DNA of 64,000 nucleotides from Trichococcus alkaliphilus (GCF_003008695.1 NZ_PXZT01000003.1:3439-67438); one strand, 5' to 3'; positions 8,342-16,498 are shown, counted from the first letter of the stretch. A program made the numbers and translations. The notes: generated from the letters alone by a model not told the origin.

Positions 8342-9064
8342 TTATGGCAGCCATTCGTAGTCTTCGGGCAGTTCGATGAGCTCGGGTGCAGCTTTGTCAC
8401 TCACTTCGATCACATCAAGGTTGAACTCATTTTCCCCGGAGGTCGAGCGGATTCGTTTCAGGACATTGCCCTCGAAATAATAAAACATCCGGTCGCCATT
8501 TGCGGCGTAGTATTCTTCATAGATGAGGCCTTGGTCCTCCCAGCTGCCCACATACGTGTTGCCGATATCCCTGAACGGCGGCGCTTCGATGATGCCGTCT
8601 TCGTCCGCTTCTTCAGAAGGATCCGCACTTTCATTCTGCGCAATCGTCAAGTTCAGGTGATCAATCTGATAGGTCTGACCGTCCAAAGTGAGGTATGTCG
8701 TGTCTGTGTTCTCCCCGCTTATCCGGATGGCTTTATCCGCGCCGTCAATGGCGACTGTCATCGACCGTTCCTCCAGCTGATTCCCTGTGAACTCGCGGAA
8801 ATGGTACTGCGCCACATACTGTCTGCTCGCAAAAATAGCGAAATAAGGATCTGCCAAATGGGTGCTGGCTACGCTTGTGTCGGCTTCTGCAGATGATTCG
8901 CTGTCGCTTCCGGCAGTTGACTCGATTGGTTCACTTTGGCTGCTTGCAGCGATACTGGTTAATTCGTCCGATGCAGTTCCCCCGTCTACCAGTCCGCAGG
9001 CGGTGGAAAATACAGCGATTGCCGTCAGCATACCTACTCCTACTAAAGTAATTTTTCTTTTCAT
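8342..9064 (-). CDS. Putative lipoprotein of unknown function
   Basis: The 240-residue protein has a lipoprotein signal peptide ending in the lipobox STAC, with Cys23 as the predicted lipidated residue. A Ser/Thr/Glu-rich linker to about residue 65 is followed by a globular, mostly beta-strand part (YHFREFTGNQLEERSMTVAI, KAIRISGENTDTTYLTLDGQ). A strong AAAGGAGG site precedes the ATG. The repeated strand pattern resembles LolA-like or other outer-face substrate-binding lipoproteins, but I do not recognise the family. Confidence 0.75.
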   Translation of the reverse strand: MKRKITLVGVGMLTAIAVFSTACGLVDGGTASDELTSIAASSQSEPIESTAGSDSESSAEADTSVASTHLADPYFAIFASRQYVAQYHFREFTGNQLEERSMTVAIDGADKAIRISGENTDTTYLTLDGQTYQIDHLNLTIAQNESADPSEEADEDGIIEAPPFRDIGNTYVGSWEDQGLIYEEYYAANGDRMFYYFEGNVLKRIRSTSGENEFNLDVIEVSDKAAPELIELPEDYEWLP

Positions 9065-9348
9065 TTATAAAACCTCCTTTAAGCAAGGCACAAGGTTCTA
9101 ACTATTGTTCTGGCTTATATTTCCTTGTGTCCATTATACCCCGGAATAATTGTCGCCACTATGAAAAGCACTCCGTAATCATTTAGATAAAAAGTTGGCG
9201 AATGCGGGTGTCCGAATCATGTCGTATCATTTGCATCTGCCGCTCCATTGGGCGCACAATAGAAATGAAGGAACGAATTGTTTTGTGCGTGCCTGCAGCA
9301 ACTATCTTATCCCTTTTCGTATGCCCTCAAGCAAAGGTGGTGGAAACA

Positions 9349-10122
9349 ATGATGTATGTGATTGTCTGCTTTGTGGCCCTTGGCGCATCTTTTTTGACCC
9401 TTTTCTCCGGATTCGGGCTGAGCACGCTGCTGATGCCGGCATTCGCGCTGTTTTTCCCGTTGGAAGCAGCTATAGCCATGACGGCGGTCGTCCATCTGGC
9501 GAACAATGTCTTCAAGTTGGTGCTTGTGGGACGGAAAGCCGATAAGGAGGTACTGCTGAAATTCGCCTTGCCTGGCATCGTTGCGGCTTTCGTGGGCGCG
9601 TGGCTGCTGACCTATTTTTCGGAATTGCCGCCAATCGCAAGCTACGCAATCGGTCAGAGGGATTTCCAGATTACGGTGGTCAAGGTCGTCATCGGGCTGC
9701 TGATGATCGGTTTTGCCCTGATTGAGTTGCACCCGCGCTTCGAAAAGATGGCGTTCGCTGAGAAATGGTTGCCGCTGGGGGGCGCCATCAGCGGCTTCTT
9801 CGGCGGCCTGTCCGGTCATCAAGGTGCCCTCCGCTCCGCCTTTCTCAGCAAAGCGGGCCTCGAGAAGGAAGCCTTCATTGCGACCGGCGTTGCCGCTGCC
9901 TTCTTGATCGACCTTACCCGGCTTTCCGTTTATGCAAACCACCTGGGCACCATCGGCACGGATGCCGACTGGGCGTTGGTTGTAGCTGCAATAGTCGCCG
10001 CTTTTGCGGGCGCCTTCGTCGGCTCACGGCTTCTGCAAAAAGTTACCTTGCGGGTGGTGCAAATCATCGTGGGCGTTATGCTTGCCTTGGTTGGTGTTTT
10101 GCTCGCTGTCGGACTGATCTGA
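9349..10122 (+). CDS. TauE/SafE-type (TSUP) membrane permease
   Basis: This 257-residue protein has about eight membrane segments and the TSUP layout: two similar halves, each starting with a glycine-rich loop (GFGLSTLLMPAFALFFP in the first, GAISGFFGGLSGHQGALR in the second). The start MMYVIV follows AAGGTGG; the open frame extends 49 codons further upstream without a site. Family members export sulfite, sulfoacetate or other small anions. A link with the taurine-type operon 6 kb away is tempting, but it is on the opposite strand and separate, so the cargo remains unknown. The AEC carrier gene follows 34 bp downstream, probably in the same transcript. Confidence 0.85.
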   Translation: MMYVIVCFVALGASFLTLFSGFGLSTLLMPAFALFFPLEAAIAMTAVVHLANNVFKLVLVGRKADKEVLLKFALPGIVAAFVGAWLLTYFSELPPIASYAIGQRDFQITVVKVVIGLLMIGFALIELHPRFEKMAFAEKWLPLGGAISGFFGGLSGHQGALRSAFLSKAGLEKEAFIATGVAAAFLIDLTRLSVYANHLGTIGTDADWALVVAAIVAAFAGAFVGSRLLQKVTLRVVQIIVGVMLALVGVLLAVGLI

Positions 10123-10156
10123 AGGCACTATTGGTTTATGAAGGAGGTAATGTTTC

Positions 10157-11113
10157 ATGAACGACATCATAACCATCGCCTTGAAGGCATTTCCCGTCAT
10201 CGCGCTTATAACGACAGGGGTTGTTCTGGAAAAGACCGCATTCATCAGCGCCGATGCCGTCAGAGGCATGAAAAAGCTGATTTTGAATCTGGCGCTGCCT
10301 TGTCTTTTGTTCCTGATTTTGTTGGATGCCGATCTGCAAGCGGACTATCTCTGGGGCTCCGTCGCTGTCTTCCTCACCTCCCTGTTGGCTTTATCGATGG
10401 GATTTTTGTTCAAGAAAATGTGGAAATCTTCCAATGCGTTCTTCCCGGCGGTCTATTCCAGCTTCGTCACCGGCATCATCGGCTATCCGCTCTTCATCTC
10501 CACTTTCGGCGCCGAGCATCTGTATAGATTGGCCATCCTCGATATCGGCAATCTAATATTCATCTTCATCGTGCTCTCTACTTTTTTGGATAAAGTCGGC
10601 TGCAACCAAACCGGCAGAAAAAGGATGAGCCTGAAGGATCAGGTCAAACATATCGTCAAATCCCCCTTCCTGATAACCACGATTTTAGGAATCCTAGCCT
10701 CTATGCTTGGAGGGCGGACGTTTTTACACACGAACCCTGCGACCTCCGCATTGGTGGCTACTGCGGGAATGCTCGCAGAAATCACCTTGCCGCTTATTCT
10801 GCTGGTGATTGGCTACGAACTCCACTTCGATTTGAAACAGCTCTTGGTTCCGCTCCCGGCAGTATTGCTGAGGATCGGAATGATGCTCTTGTTGGCCTAT
10901 CTGCTGAACACTTTCGTCATCGACAAGCTGCTTGGCTTGGACCAGATGTTCCAGATGGCCGTCTACACGATGTTCATCTGTCCGCCCTCCTTCATTATTC
11001 CTGTATTCATCGAAGGCGATTGCCCCGACAAGAGCTTCATCATGAATTTCCTCTCGCTGAACGTCATCCTCTCCATCGTGACTTTTATTATTCTGATGAC
11101 GGTGCTGCTTTGA
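10157..11113 (+). CDS. AEC (auxin efflux carrier) family transporter
   Basis: The 318-residue protein has about ten membrane segments, with the AEC features of a conserved N-terminal LPCLLFL segment (LILNLALPCLLFL), a central charged cytosolic loop (about residues 145-165) and a C-terminal half resembling the first. An AGGAGG site lies just before the ATG. Bacterial AEC carriers move malate, malonate or other organic acids. It follows the TSUP gene closely, so the pair could export anions together. A second AEC carrier lies at 39456-40367. Confidence 0.85.
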   Translation: MNDIITIALKAFPVIALITTGVVLEKTAFISADAVRGMKKLILNLALPCLLFLILLDADLQADYLWGSVAVFLTSLLALSMGFLFKKMWKSSNAFFPAVYSSFVTGIIGYPLFISTFGAEHLYRLAILDIGNLIFIFIVLSTFLDKVGCNQTGRKRMSLKDQVKHIVKSPFLITTILGILASMLGGRTFLHTNPATSALVATAGMLAEITLPLILLVIGYELHFDLKQLLVPLPAVLLRIGMMLLLAYLLNTFVIDKLLGLDQMFQMAVYTMFICPPSFIIPVFIEGDCPDKSFIMNFLSLNVILSIVTFIILMTVLL

Positions 11114-11136
11114 GGGTCTGAACGGGCGGGAGTTTC

Positions 11137-11265
11137 CCAGCCAAACAGACTTTGGCGGTTTATTTCGGGCCGCACGATACTGATTTAGCCCGCCAAATCA
11201 GTTTTGGCGGGGAATTTTGAACTGTGCACGACAAAGAAACCCCGCCGAAACCGGTTTCGGCGGGG
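11137..11265. repeat. CCCGCC triple-hairpin array; the last hairpin is also a strong terminator
   Basis: Three hairpins lie at 11137-11158 (CCAGCCAAA/TTTGGCGG), 11189-11211 (CCCGCCAAA/TTTGGCGGG) and 11240-11265 (CCCCGCCGAAA/TTTCGGCGGGG). Start-to-start distances are 52 and 51 bp, the same pitch as the CTCCGG arrays but with unrelated stems. Both gaps contain GCACGAY. The third hairpin is flanked by AAA and TTTT and can terminate the AEC gene from the left and the aldolase gene from the right. Confidence 0.8.
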
Positions 11266-11284
11266 TTTTCCTTGTTTCATTCTG

Positions 11285-11965
11285 CTATAATTTATGGATT
11301 TCTTTGTCGACGCCATGGATAGCGACCCAATCATCATTGAAATCATCCACGGCTTTTTGGATAGCGGGCATGCCGAGGGATGCTGCCAGTACATCGGTGC
11401 CTACCGTCACAGCTTGGGCGCCGCACATTAAAGCTTTGTTCACCTGGCCAATGTTTTTGAAGCTGGCGCCCAGGATTTTGGTAGGGTAATTGCCAGCCGC
11501 AATCATTTGCGCAAAACCGCTGATGACTTGGCATGGGTCGATGTTCATGTTTTCCATGCGGTTAAAGTACGGTGCGATGTAATCGGCACCCGCTTCGATT
11601 GCATAGTAGCCTTGGATTTCGGTGTAGATAGCTGTCGCGGTGATGTTCACGCCTTCCGCCTTCAAGGCTTTCATCGCTTTCAGCCCTTCCATGTTCACCG
11701 GAATTTTTACGTAGACCTGATCATCGATTTCCGCAAGGATCCGGTGCGCGTCTTTGATCATCCCTTCAGCATCCATAGCGACGACTTGGACGTGCAAGCT
11801 GCGCTCCTTGCCAATAAAGGCACGGATCTGTCTCAAGTGGTCAAAGAATGCCACATCCCCTTCCTTCTTCAGGATGGAAGGGTTTGAAGTCACGCCGCAT
11901 AAGGGTAGGGATTCCATCATTTTTGTGATTTCGACGATGTTTGCCGTATCGATCATAAATTCCAT
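11285..11965 (-). CDS. fsa: Fructose-6-phosphate aldolase-like (transaldolase family)
   Basis: At 226 residues this is the short, FSA/TalC type of transaldolase fold. The Schiff-base lysine is Lys87 in VYVKIPVN; TSNPSILKK near residue 27 and the phosphate-site region VGTDVLAASLG are present. In E. coli, FSA paralogues are encoded next to the glycyl radical enzymes YbiW and PflD, the same arrangement as here (21 bp after the glycyl radical enzyme). Known activities include reversible aldol cleavage of fructose-6-phosphate and, in published work on these clusters as I recall it, of 1-deoxyfructose-6-phosphate to hydroxyacetone plus glyceraldehyde-3-phosphate. The latter fits this operon best. 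Co-transcribed with the upstream gene. Confidence 0.85.
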   Translation of the reverse strand: MEFMIDTANIVEITKMMESLPLCGVTSNPSILKKEGDVAFFDHLRQIRAFIGKERSLHVQVVAMDAEGMIKDAHRILAEIDDQVYVKIPVNMEGLKAMKALKAEGVNITATAIYTEIQGYYAIEAGADYIAPYFNRMENMNIDPCQVISGFAQMIAAGNYPTKILGASFKNIGQVNKALMCGAQAVTVGTDVLAASLGMPAIQKAVDDFNDDWVAIHGVDKEIHKL

Positions 11966-11986
11966 TCGTTCAGTCTCCTTTTCCGA

Positions 11987-14431
11987 TTAAAATGTGTGTT
12001 CGGTTCTTTCGATGATGTCATCCTGCGTCGCCTTAGACAAAACCGTGAAGAAGGCGGAATAACCAGCCACACGAACGATCAAATCCCGGTGATTTTCGGG
12101 ATGGGCTTGGGCATCCAATAACGTTTCCTTCGAAACGACGTTGTACTGGACATGGAAACCGTCCAGCTTGTTGAAGAAAGTCCGGATCAAGGCGATCAGT
12201 TTCATGGAATCCTCCGGTTTTGCCAAGACTTGCGGCGAAACTTTTTGGTTCAGCAATACGCCGCCGGTTATCTCACGGGTCGGCAGTTTTGCGACTGTTT
12301 TGAATACGGATGTCGGTCCATTCTTATCCATATTATGCGAAGGCGAACACCCTTCTGCCAACGGGGTACCGGCGTTGCGGCCATCCGGCGTCGCCATCGT
12401 GCCTTTCCCTTGGCCGACGTTGGCCGAGATGGAGGAGGTGCCGGCATAACGCAATCCGCCGATAGGGCCTTTGCCGTAGCGGTTGTTCGGATATTTTTTC
12501 ACTTCATTGATGTAGGCGTTATAGGCATCGACGACCAGGCAGTCGACGTAATCGTCATCATTTCCGTACTTCGGCGCTTCCAGCAACAGGCGTTGGATTT
12601 CCAGGCCCTTTTCGCCGGCGAAATTGTTCATCAAGGCATCCCACAGTTCTTGGGCGGTCATCTTTTTGTCTTCGAACACAAGCTTTTTGATGGCAGCCAG
12701 CGAGTCCGCCAAGTTGGCGATGCCCACTTGCAGTCCGCTGATGAAATCGTAGACGGCGCCGCCTTCCTTCAATGTTTTGCCGCGGCCGATGCAGTCTTCG
12801 CAGAGCGCGGAAAGCAGGATATCCCCAGCCTGTTGCTCCAATACCGTATCAATTGCGTTTTCGATGATGACGCTGTGGCGGGTGATGGCTCGGATCGTTT
12901 TGTGCCAAGCGCGCGTCAAATCATCGTAGCTCTGCATTTCCGTGAAGTAGCCGGAGCCTTCCACCAACTGCTGTCCGGAAGCAGGATCGATGCCGTTATT
13001 CATCGCAATCAATAGTGTTTTCGGGAAGTTGATGAAGCTCATGCCGGTGCAGCGGTAACCCCATTTGCCCGGAACGGCGACTTCCACACAACCGATGGCC
13101 GAATAGTTGTAGGCATCCTCTTCCGCGATGCCGCGTTCGATGAAGGAAGGGATGATGATTTCATCGTTGTTGAAGGCTGGCATGCCGAAGCCTTGCTTCA
13201 CGACTTCGATGCACTCCTGCATGAATTTGTTGTCGAGCCCACGGTGATAGCGGACAGTCAAGTTCGGTTGGGTCAGATGGCATTGCGCCACCGATTTCAG
13301 GATCATGTAGGACATCTTGTTCACGGCGTCCTTCTTGTCGACCGTCTGCCCGCCGATTGTTACGTTTTGATAAAGCGGTGAACCGGCGGAGTATTGCGTG
13401 TGCGACCAGCTTCTGATTTTGTTGATCGTCAGCGTTTTGATCCACAGATTGTTCAGCAATTCGATTGCGGCGTCTTCGGTCAGGATGCCTTTTTCCACGT
13501 CGCGGTCAAAATAAGGCTGCATATATTGGTCCATGCGTCCGTACGAAAGCGAATGGCCGTTGGATTCGATCTGCAGGACGAGGTGGACAAGCCAGATGCT
13601 CTGGATGGCTTCCTTGAATGTATCTGCCGGTGCGTATGGGACTTTGTTCAAGATCCGCGCCATTTCCAACAATTCCGCCGCGCGTTCCGGAGCGGCTTCC
13701 TGGGCTTTTTCTTCCGCCAAGTCGGCATAGCGCTTGGCAAAGTTTTTCGTGGACTCCGTTACGATCAGGATGCTTTGATAGAAATGGTATTTCTTTTGGT
13801 CTTCCGCTTTCGTCAAATCCAGCTTCGCCAACGCCGCACGCACGCGCGCTTCGTATTCTTTCAGCCCGAAACGGAGGAGATCGCCGTACTGCACCGCCAC
13901 ATGGGCATCTCCGGAAGTGATATTGCCCTCCGCTTTGATGATGCCGAGATCATAGAACAGTCTGCTTTCTGGCGGAATGGCGGCCAGACCCATTTCCTTG
14001 ATCGTGTTGTGTTCCCAATAAGGGGCGATTGCGCGGAGCTGTTCTTTCGTTTCTTCCGTAATGTAAAAAGCATCGCCGTCGCGTTTGTCGAATTCGTCCA
14101 ATTCCTTGACGACCCAATCCATTGCGTATTCAGGGAAAATCGGGGCCGAACGGTTCGCAGAAGCTTGGTTGCCCGCAATCATCGTTTCGTCTTCGATGTA
14201 GATGGTCATGTTTTCCAAAATATTCTTCAGCATGTGGGCCCGTTTGATCGGCATCGGTTTGTCCTGGTGCGCTTTGTAGCTTTCGGTTGTATAGATGGCT
14301 CTTTCCGCATCCACAAAAGGCTTGCTTTCCAAGACGCTTTCGCGGTAGGCGTTCATTCGGTCAGAGAGGGATCCAAAATAGTTTGCTTGTTTTTTAACGA
14401 TCGGCGTTGCTGCGGTTGTTGCTTGCATCAT
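11987..14431 (-). CDS. ybiW: YbiW-like glycyl radical enzyme (probable carbohydrate-phosphate lyase)
   Basis: The 814-residue enzyme has the thiyl-radical loop AIGCVEVAVPG, with Cys448 and proton-relay Glu450, and the C-terminal glycyl loop RVAGYSAFF with Gly790. It lacks the CysCys pair of pyruvate formate-lyase. Segments such as IIKAEGNITSGDAH and GKWGYRCTGMSFINF match E. coli YbiW nearly residue for residue from memory. YbiW/PflD enzymes are reported to act on 1,5-anhydroglucitol-6-phosphate, forming 1-deoxyfructose-6-phosphate for the FSA aldolase. Strictly anaerobic function, requiring the activase at 15602. GGGGAG precedes the ATG. A promoter with overlapping operators lies upstream. 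Substrate by analogy, not proof. Confidence 0.9.
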   Translation of the reverse strand: MMQATTAATPIVKKQANYFGSLSDRMNAYRESVLESKPFVDAERAIYTTESYKAHQDKPMPIKRAHMLKNILENMTIYIEDETMIAGNQASANRSAPIFPEYAMDWVVKELDEFDKRDGDAFYITEETKEQLRAIAPYWEHNTIKEMGLAAIPPESRLFYDLGIIKAEGNITSGDAHVAVQYGDLLRFGLKEYEARVRAALAKLDLTKAEDQKKYHFYQSILIVTESTKNFAKRYADLAEEKAQEAAPERAAELLEMARILNKVPYAPADTFKEAIQSIWLVHLVLQIESNGHSLSYGRMDQYMQPYFDRDVEKGILTEDAAIELLNNLWIKTLTINKIRSWSHTQYSAGSPLYQNVTIGGQTVDKKDAVNKMSYMILKSVAQCHLTQPNLTVRYHRGLDNKFMQECIEVVKQGFGMPAFNNDEIIIPSFIERGIAEEDAYNYSAIGCVEVAVPGKWGYRCTGMSFINFPKTLLIAMNNGIDPASGQQLVEGSGYFTEMQSYDDLTRAWHKTIRAITRHSVIIENAIDTVLEQQAGDILLSALCEDCIGRGKTLKEGGAVYDFISGLQVGIANLADSLAAIKKLVFEDKKMTAQELWDALMNNFAGEKGLEIQRLLLEAPKYGNDDDYVDCLVVDAYNAYINEVKKYPNNRYGKGPIGGLRYAGTSSISANVGQGKGTMATPDGRNAGTPLAEGCSPSHNMDKNGPTSVFKTVAKLPTREITGGVLLNQKVSPQVLAKPEDSMKLIALIRTFFNKLDGFHVQYNVVSKETLLDAQAHPENHRDLIVRVAGYSAFFTVLSKATQDDIIERTEHTF

Positions 14432-14450
14432 GCTGACTCCCCTTTTCTAT

Positions 14451-14517
14451 TGTTTCGTTCGAAACTAATAACACTTGCTTTCGAAATCATAATACCACCA
14501 CCAGAAATGACTGTCAA
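14451..14517 (-). promoter_or_regulatory. Promoter and operators of the glycyl radical enzyme operon
   Basis: On the minus strand TTGACA (14512-14517) is 17 bp from TATTAT (14489-14494), a near-consensus sigma-A promoter. Just downstream lie CTTTCGAAA (14478-14486) and TGTTTCGTTCGAAAC (14451-14465). The second shares 14 bases with the site at 15473. Both sit at or after the predicted transcription start, so binding should repress. Confidence 0.7.
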
Positions 14518-14576
14518 TCGATTTTGTGCGCAATGTATTAAAAATGTAAACCCCTTCATGAATGTGAAAACAGCTC

Positions 14577-14622
14577 AAAAAGAAGCCGGACAGAATCTTG
14601 TGTGATTCCGTCCGGCTTCTTC
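14577..14622 (-). terminator. Terminator of the DeoR gene
   Basis: AGAAGCCGGAC plus GAATC pairs with GATTC plus GTCCGGCTTCT around a six-base loop, with a single-base bulge in each arm. On the minus strand it ends in a T run just after the stop at 14632. Confidence 0.75.
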
Positions 14623-14631
14623 TGTAAATTC

Positions 14632-15396
14632 TTATTTTGTTGTAACAACTGTGACTTCTTTCGTTTCCAGGTAACGTTGCGTATCCTCATTAAGGCCGCC
14701 GTCAGTGTAGATGGTGTCGACTTCGTTGATATCCAGTGTTTTGATGAGCCCCCTCTCGCCAAATTTAGTGGAATCGGTCAGCACGATGACTCGTTTGGCG
14801 ACCGTCGCCATCGTCTGGACGACTTCCGAACGCAGCATGTCGCTGTTGGAAAAACCGAATACGCGATCGAAGCCGTCGATGCCGATGAACGCTTTGTCCA
14901 CGAAGAAATTCTGGATGTTCTTCTTTGCAAGCGGACCGACTGTCACCTGCGCATCCTGCTGGTAGTTCCCGCCTAACAGGACAATCTGGCAATTCATCTC
15001 ATTGCTGACATAATGAGCGATGAAACTCGAATTCGTGATGATCGTGATGTCCTTCTTCGTCTTCGAAATTATTTCCGCAAGGATGGCGCAGCTCGACCCC
15101 GATTCGATCATGATCGTTTCGCCGTTGGAGACTTCTTTTGCCGCCAGTTTTGCGATCTGCACTTTTTTGTCGTAGTTGAGCGCCAAGCGATAATTCAGAT
15201 CGTCTTGGCTGTTCAGCACTGCAAAACCGTGCTCGCGATGGAGAAGCCCGCGCTTTTCCAAGGCATCCAAATCTTTCCGGATGGTTACTTTCGAAACTTT
15301 GAGCCTTTCGGCAAGATCATTTACTTCTATCTTCTTTAATTCGCTGACCAAGGCCAGGATTTCTTCTCTTCTACCTGTCATTATTCGTTGCTCCAT
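14632..15396 (-). CDS. DeoR family transcriptional regulator
   Basis: The 254-residue protein has an N-terminal DeoR helix-turn-helix (LAERLKVSKVTIRKDLDALEKRG) and a C-terminal sugar-phosphate-sensing domain with IMIESGSSCAILAE, ITIITNSSFIA, VLLGGNYQQDAQVTVG and VDKAFIGIDGFD. DeoR proteins usually repress sugar catabolic genes until a phosphorylated sugar binds. The gene lies between the glycyl radical enzyme operon and the divergent activase. Matching TTTCGTTCGAAA sites occur before both, so it probably controls the whole regulon. The start may be the first ATG or the ATG five codons later. Confidence 0.88.
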   Translation of the reverse strand: MEQRIMTGRREEILALVSELKKIEVNDLAERLKVSKVTIRKDLDALEKRGLLHREHGFAVLNSQDDLNYRLALNYDKKVQIAKLAAKEVSNGETIMIESGSSCAILAEIISKTKKDITIITNSSFIAHYVSNEMNCQIVLLGGNYQQDAQVTVGPLAKKNIQNFFVDKAFIGIDGFDRVFGFSNSDMLRSEVVQTMATVAKRVIVLTDSTKFGERGLIKTLDINEVDTIYTDGGLNEDTQRYLETKEVTVVTTK

Positions 15397-15427
15397 TCCT
15401 TGACTGACCGTTTCTTCTTATGGAACC

Positions 15428-15456
15428 ATTCTATCATTTCATGCAACTGAATACAA
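15428..15456 (-). promoter_or_regulatory. Probable promoter of the DeoR gene
   Basis: On the minus strand TTGTAT (15451-15456) and TAGAAT (15428-15433) are 17 bp apart and lie about 30-60 bp before the gene start. The shared operator at 15473-15487 is just upstream of the -35 box. Confidence 0.5.
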
Positions 15457-15472
15457 TTTCCCGCGCTCGTTC

Positions 15473-15508
15473 TGTTTCGTTCGAAATTAATTTCAATTCA
15501 TTTGAAAC
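15473..15508. promoter_or_regulatory. Shared DeoR operator candidate
   Basis: TGTTTCGTTCGAAAT (15473-15487) repeats the 14-base core found before the glycyl radical enzyme gene. A related degenerate dyad (ATTTCAATTCATTTGAAAC) follows to 15508. The pair sits between the divergent DeoR and activase promoters. Confidence 0.6.
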
Positions 15509-15515
15509 AATCCCG

Positions 15516-15543
15516 TTGACTTGCGAATGTCATGTGATAAACT
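15516..15543 (+). promoter_or_regulatory. Probable promoter of the activase gene
   Basis: TTGACT (15516-15521) and TAAACT (15538-15543) are 16 bp apart, about 60 bp before the ATG at 15602 and directly downstream of the operator candidates. Confidence 0.55.
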
Positions 15544-15601
15544 AAGCGTAAAGAAACGCAAGAACGTTTTTCTAAAAATCAGCGATAAGGAGAAAATAAA
15601 C

Positions 15602-16408
15602 ATGAATTATCCAAAAAAAGTGACCGTCCCCAGCTCTCCGCAAACCGCCTGCATCTTCAATATCCAGAAGTTCAGCATCCATGACGGTCCCGGCATCCGC
15701 ACGGTCGTCTTCTTCAAAGGTTGTCCGCTGCGCTGTACTTGGTGCGCCAATCCCGAATCGCAAAACGCCTTCCCCGAACAGATGTGGGACAAGACGAAAC
15801 AGGAGTACGTGACGCAAGGGAAGGACATGACCGTGGATGAAGTGTTGACGGAAGTCATGAAGGATCTACCTTTCTATGAAGAATCCGGCGGTGGCGTCAC
15901 CCTTTCCGGCGGCGAAGTCCTCTATCAGGCCACTTTTGCGAAGAAGTTGCTGGCTGAGCTGAAACAACAAAACGTCCATACGGCCATCGAGACGACTGCC
16001 TGGACTAACCCGTTGCTGTTCCAAGATTTCATTAAAGATGTGGACTACCTGATGATCGACCTGAAGCATTACGACAGCGCCGCGCATCGCGAGGGGACCA
16101 AAGTCAAAAACGAAATCATCCTTGAAAACTTGCGCATCGCAAAAGCTGCCGGCAAAGAGGTGCTGATCCGCATACCAATCATCCCGGACTACAACGACAG
16201 CCTCGAAGATGCCCAACACTTCAGCCAGCTGATCGCATCCATCGGACTGACCGACGTCAACCTGCTGCCCTTCCACCAGTTCGGCGAAAATAAATACGAG
16301 TTGTTGGAGCGCGAATATGCCTTCACGGGCGTGAGGCAGTACCAGGCGGAAGACTTGGAGGATTACCGCCAAATCTTTTTGGGTAAAGGCTTGAATTGCT
16401 ATTTTTGA
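15602..16408 (+). CDS. Glycyl radical enzyme activating enzyme (radical SAM)
   Basis: The product is 268 residues when started at MNYPKK behind AAGGAG; the open frame runs 27 codons further upstream without a site. The radical-SAM cluster motif is CPLRCTWC (CxxxCxxC) near residue 43, preceded by IHDGPGIRTVVFFKGC, the hallmark of this family. GGGVTLSGGEVL supplies the SAM-binding GGE region. There is no extra ferredoxin-like cysteine-rich insert after the first cluster, so it is the compact, PFL-activase-like type. It should install the glycyl radical at Gly790 of the enzyme at 11987-14431. It is encoded divergently from its target but shares the operator. Confidence 0.9.
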   Translation: MNYPKKVTVPSSPQTACIFNIQKFSIHDGPGIRTVVFFKGCPLRCTWCANPESQNAFPEQMWDKTKQEYVTQGKDMTVDEVLTEVMKDLPFYEESGGGVTLSGGEVLYQATFAKKLLAELKQQNVHTAIETTAWTNPLLFQDFIKDVDYLMIDLKHYDSAAHREGTKVKNEIILENLRIAKAAGKEVLIRIPIIPDYNDSLEDAQHFSQLIASIGLTDVNLLPFHQFGENKYELLEREYAFTGVRQYQAEDLEDYRQIFLGKGLNCYF

Positions 16409-16498
16409 TGATTTTCGGCTACCTTGTAATGTTACCGTTTACCATTTCATCCCTAATGAACCGAAGAATCCTTCGTCGATTTCAATCTGATTCAAAAA

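Noticed and set aside
9349-10122. TSUP permease as the isethionate or sulfite exporter of the taurine route
   Set aside because: It is 6 kb away on the other strand with an AEC carrier; nothing in the sequence ties it to the operon.
11987-14431. Isethionate sulfite-lyase as the identity of the glycyl radical enzyme, given the nearby taurine-type operon
   Set aside because: Its sequence blocks match YbiW, and it is partnered with an FSA aldolase and DeoR regulator. The taurine-type operon is a separate, convergent unit with its own terminator.
11987-14431. Pyruvate formate-lyase
   Set aside because: The active loop is GCVE, not the adjacent CysCys of pyruvate formate-lyase, and the activase shares its operator with this dehydratase/lyase-type enzyme.
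13394-14605. Long plus-strand open frame (403 codons) opposite the glycyl radical enzyme gene, with similar ones at 4625-5653 and 7038-8024
   Set aside because: They lie antisense to genes with clear family motifs, lack ribosome binding sites and have arginine/histidine-rich shadow composition.
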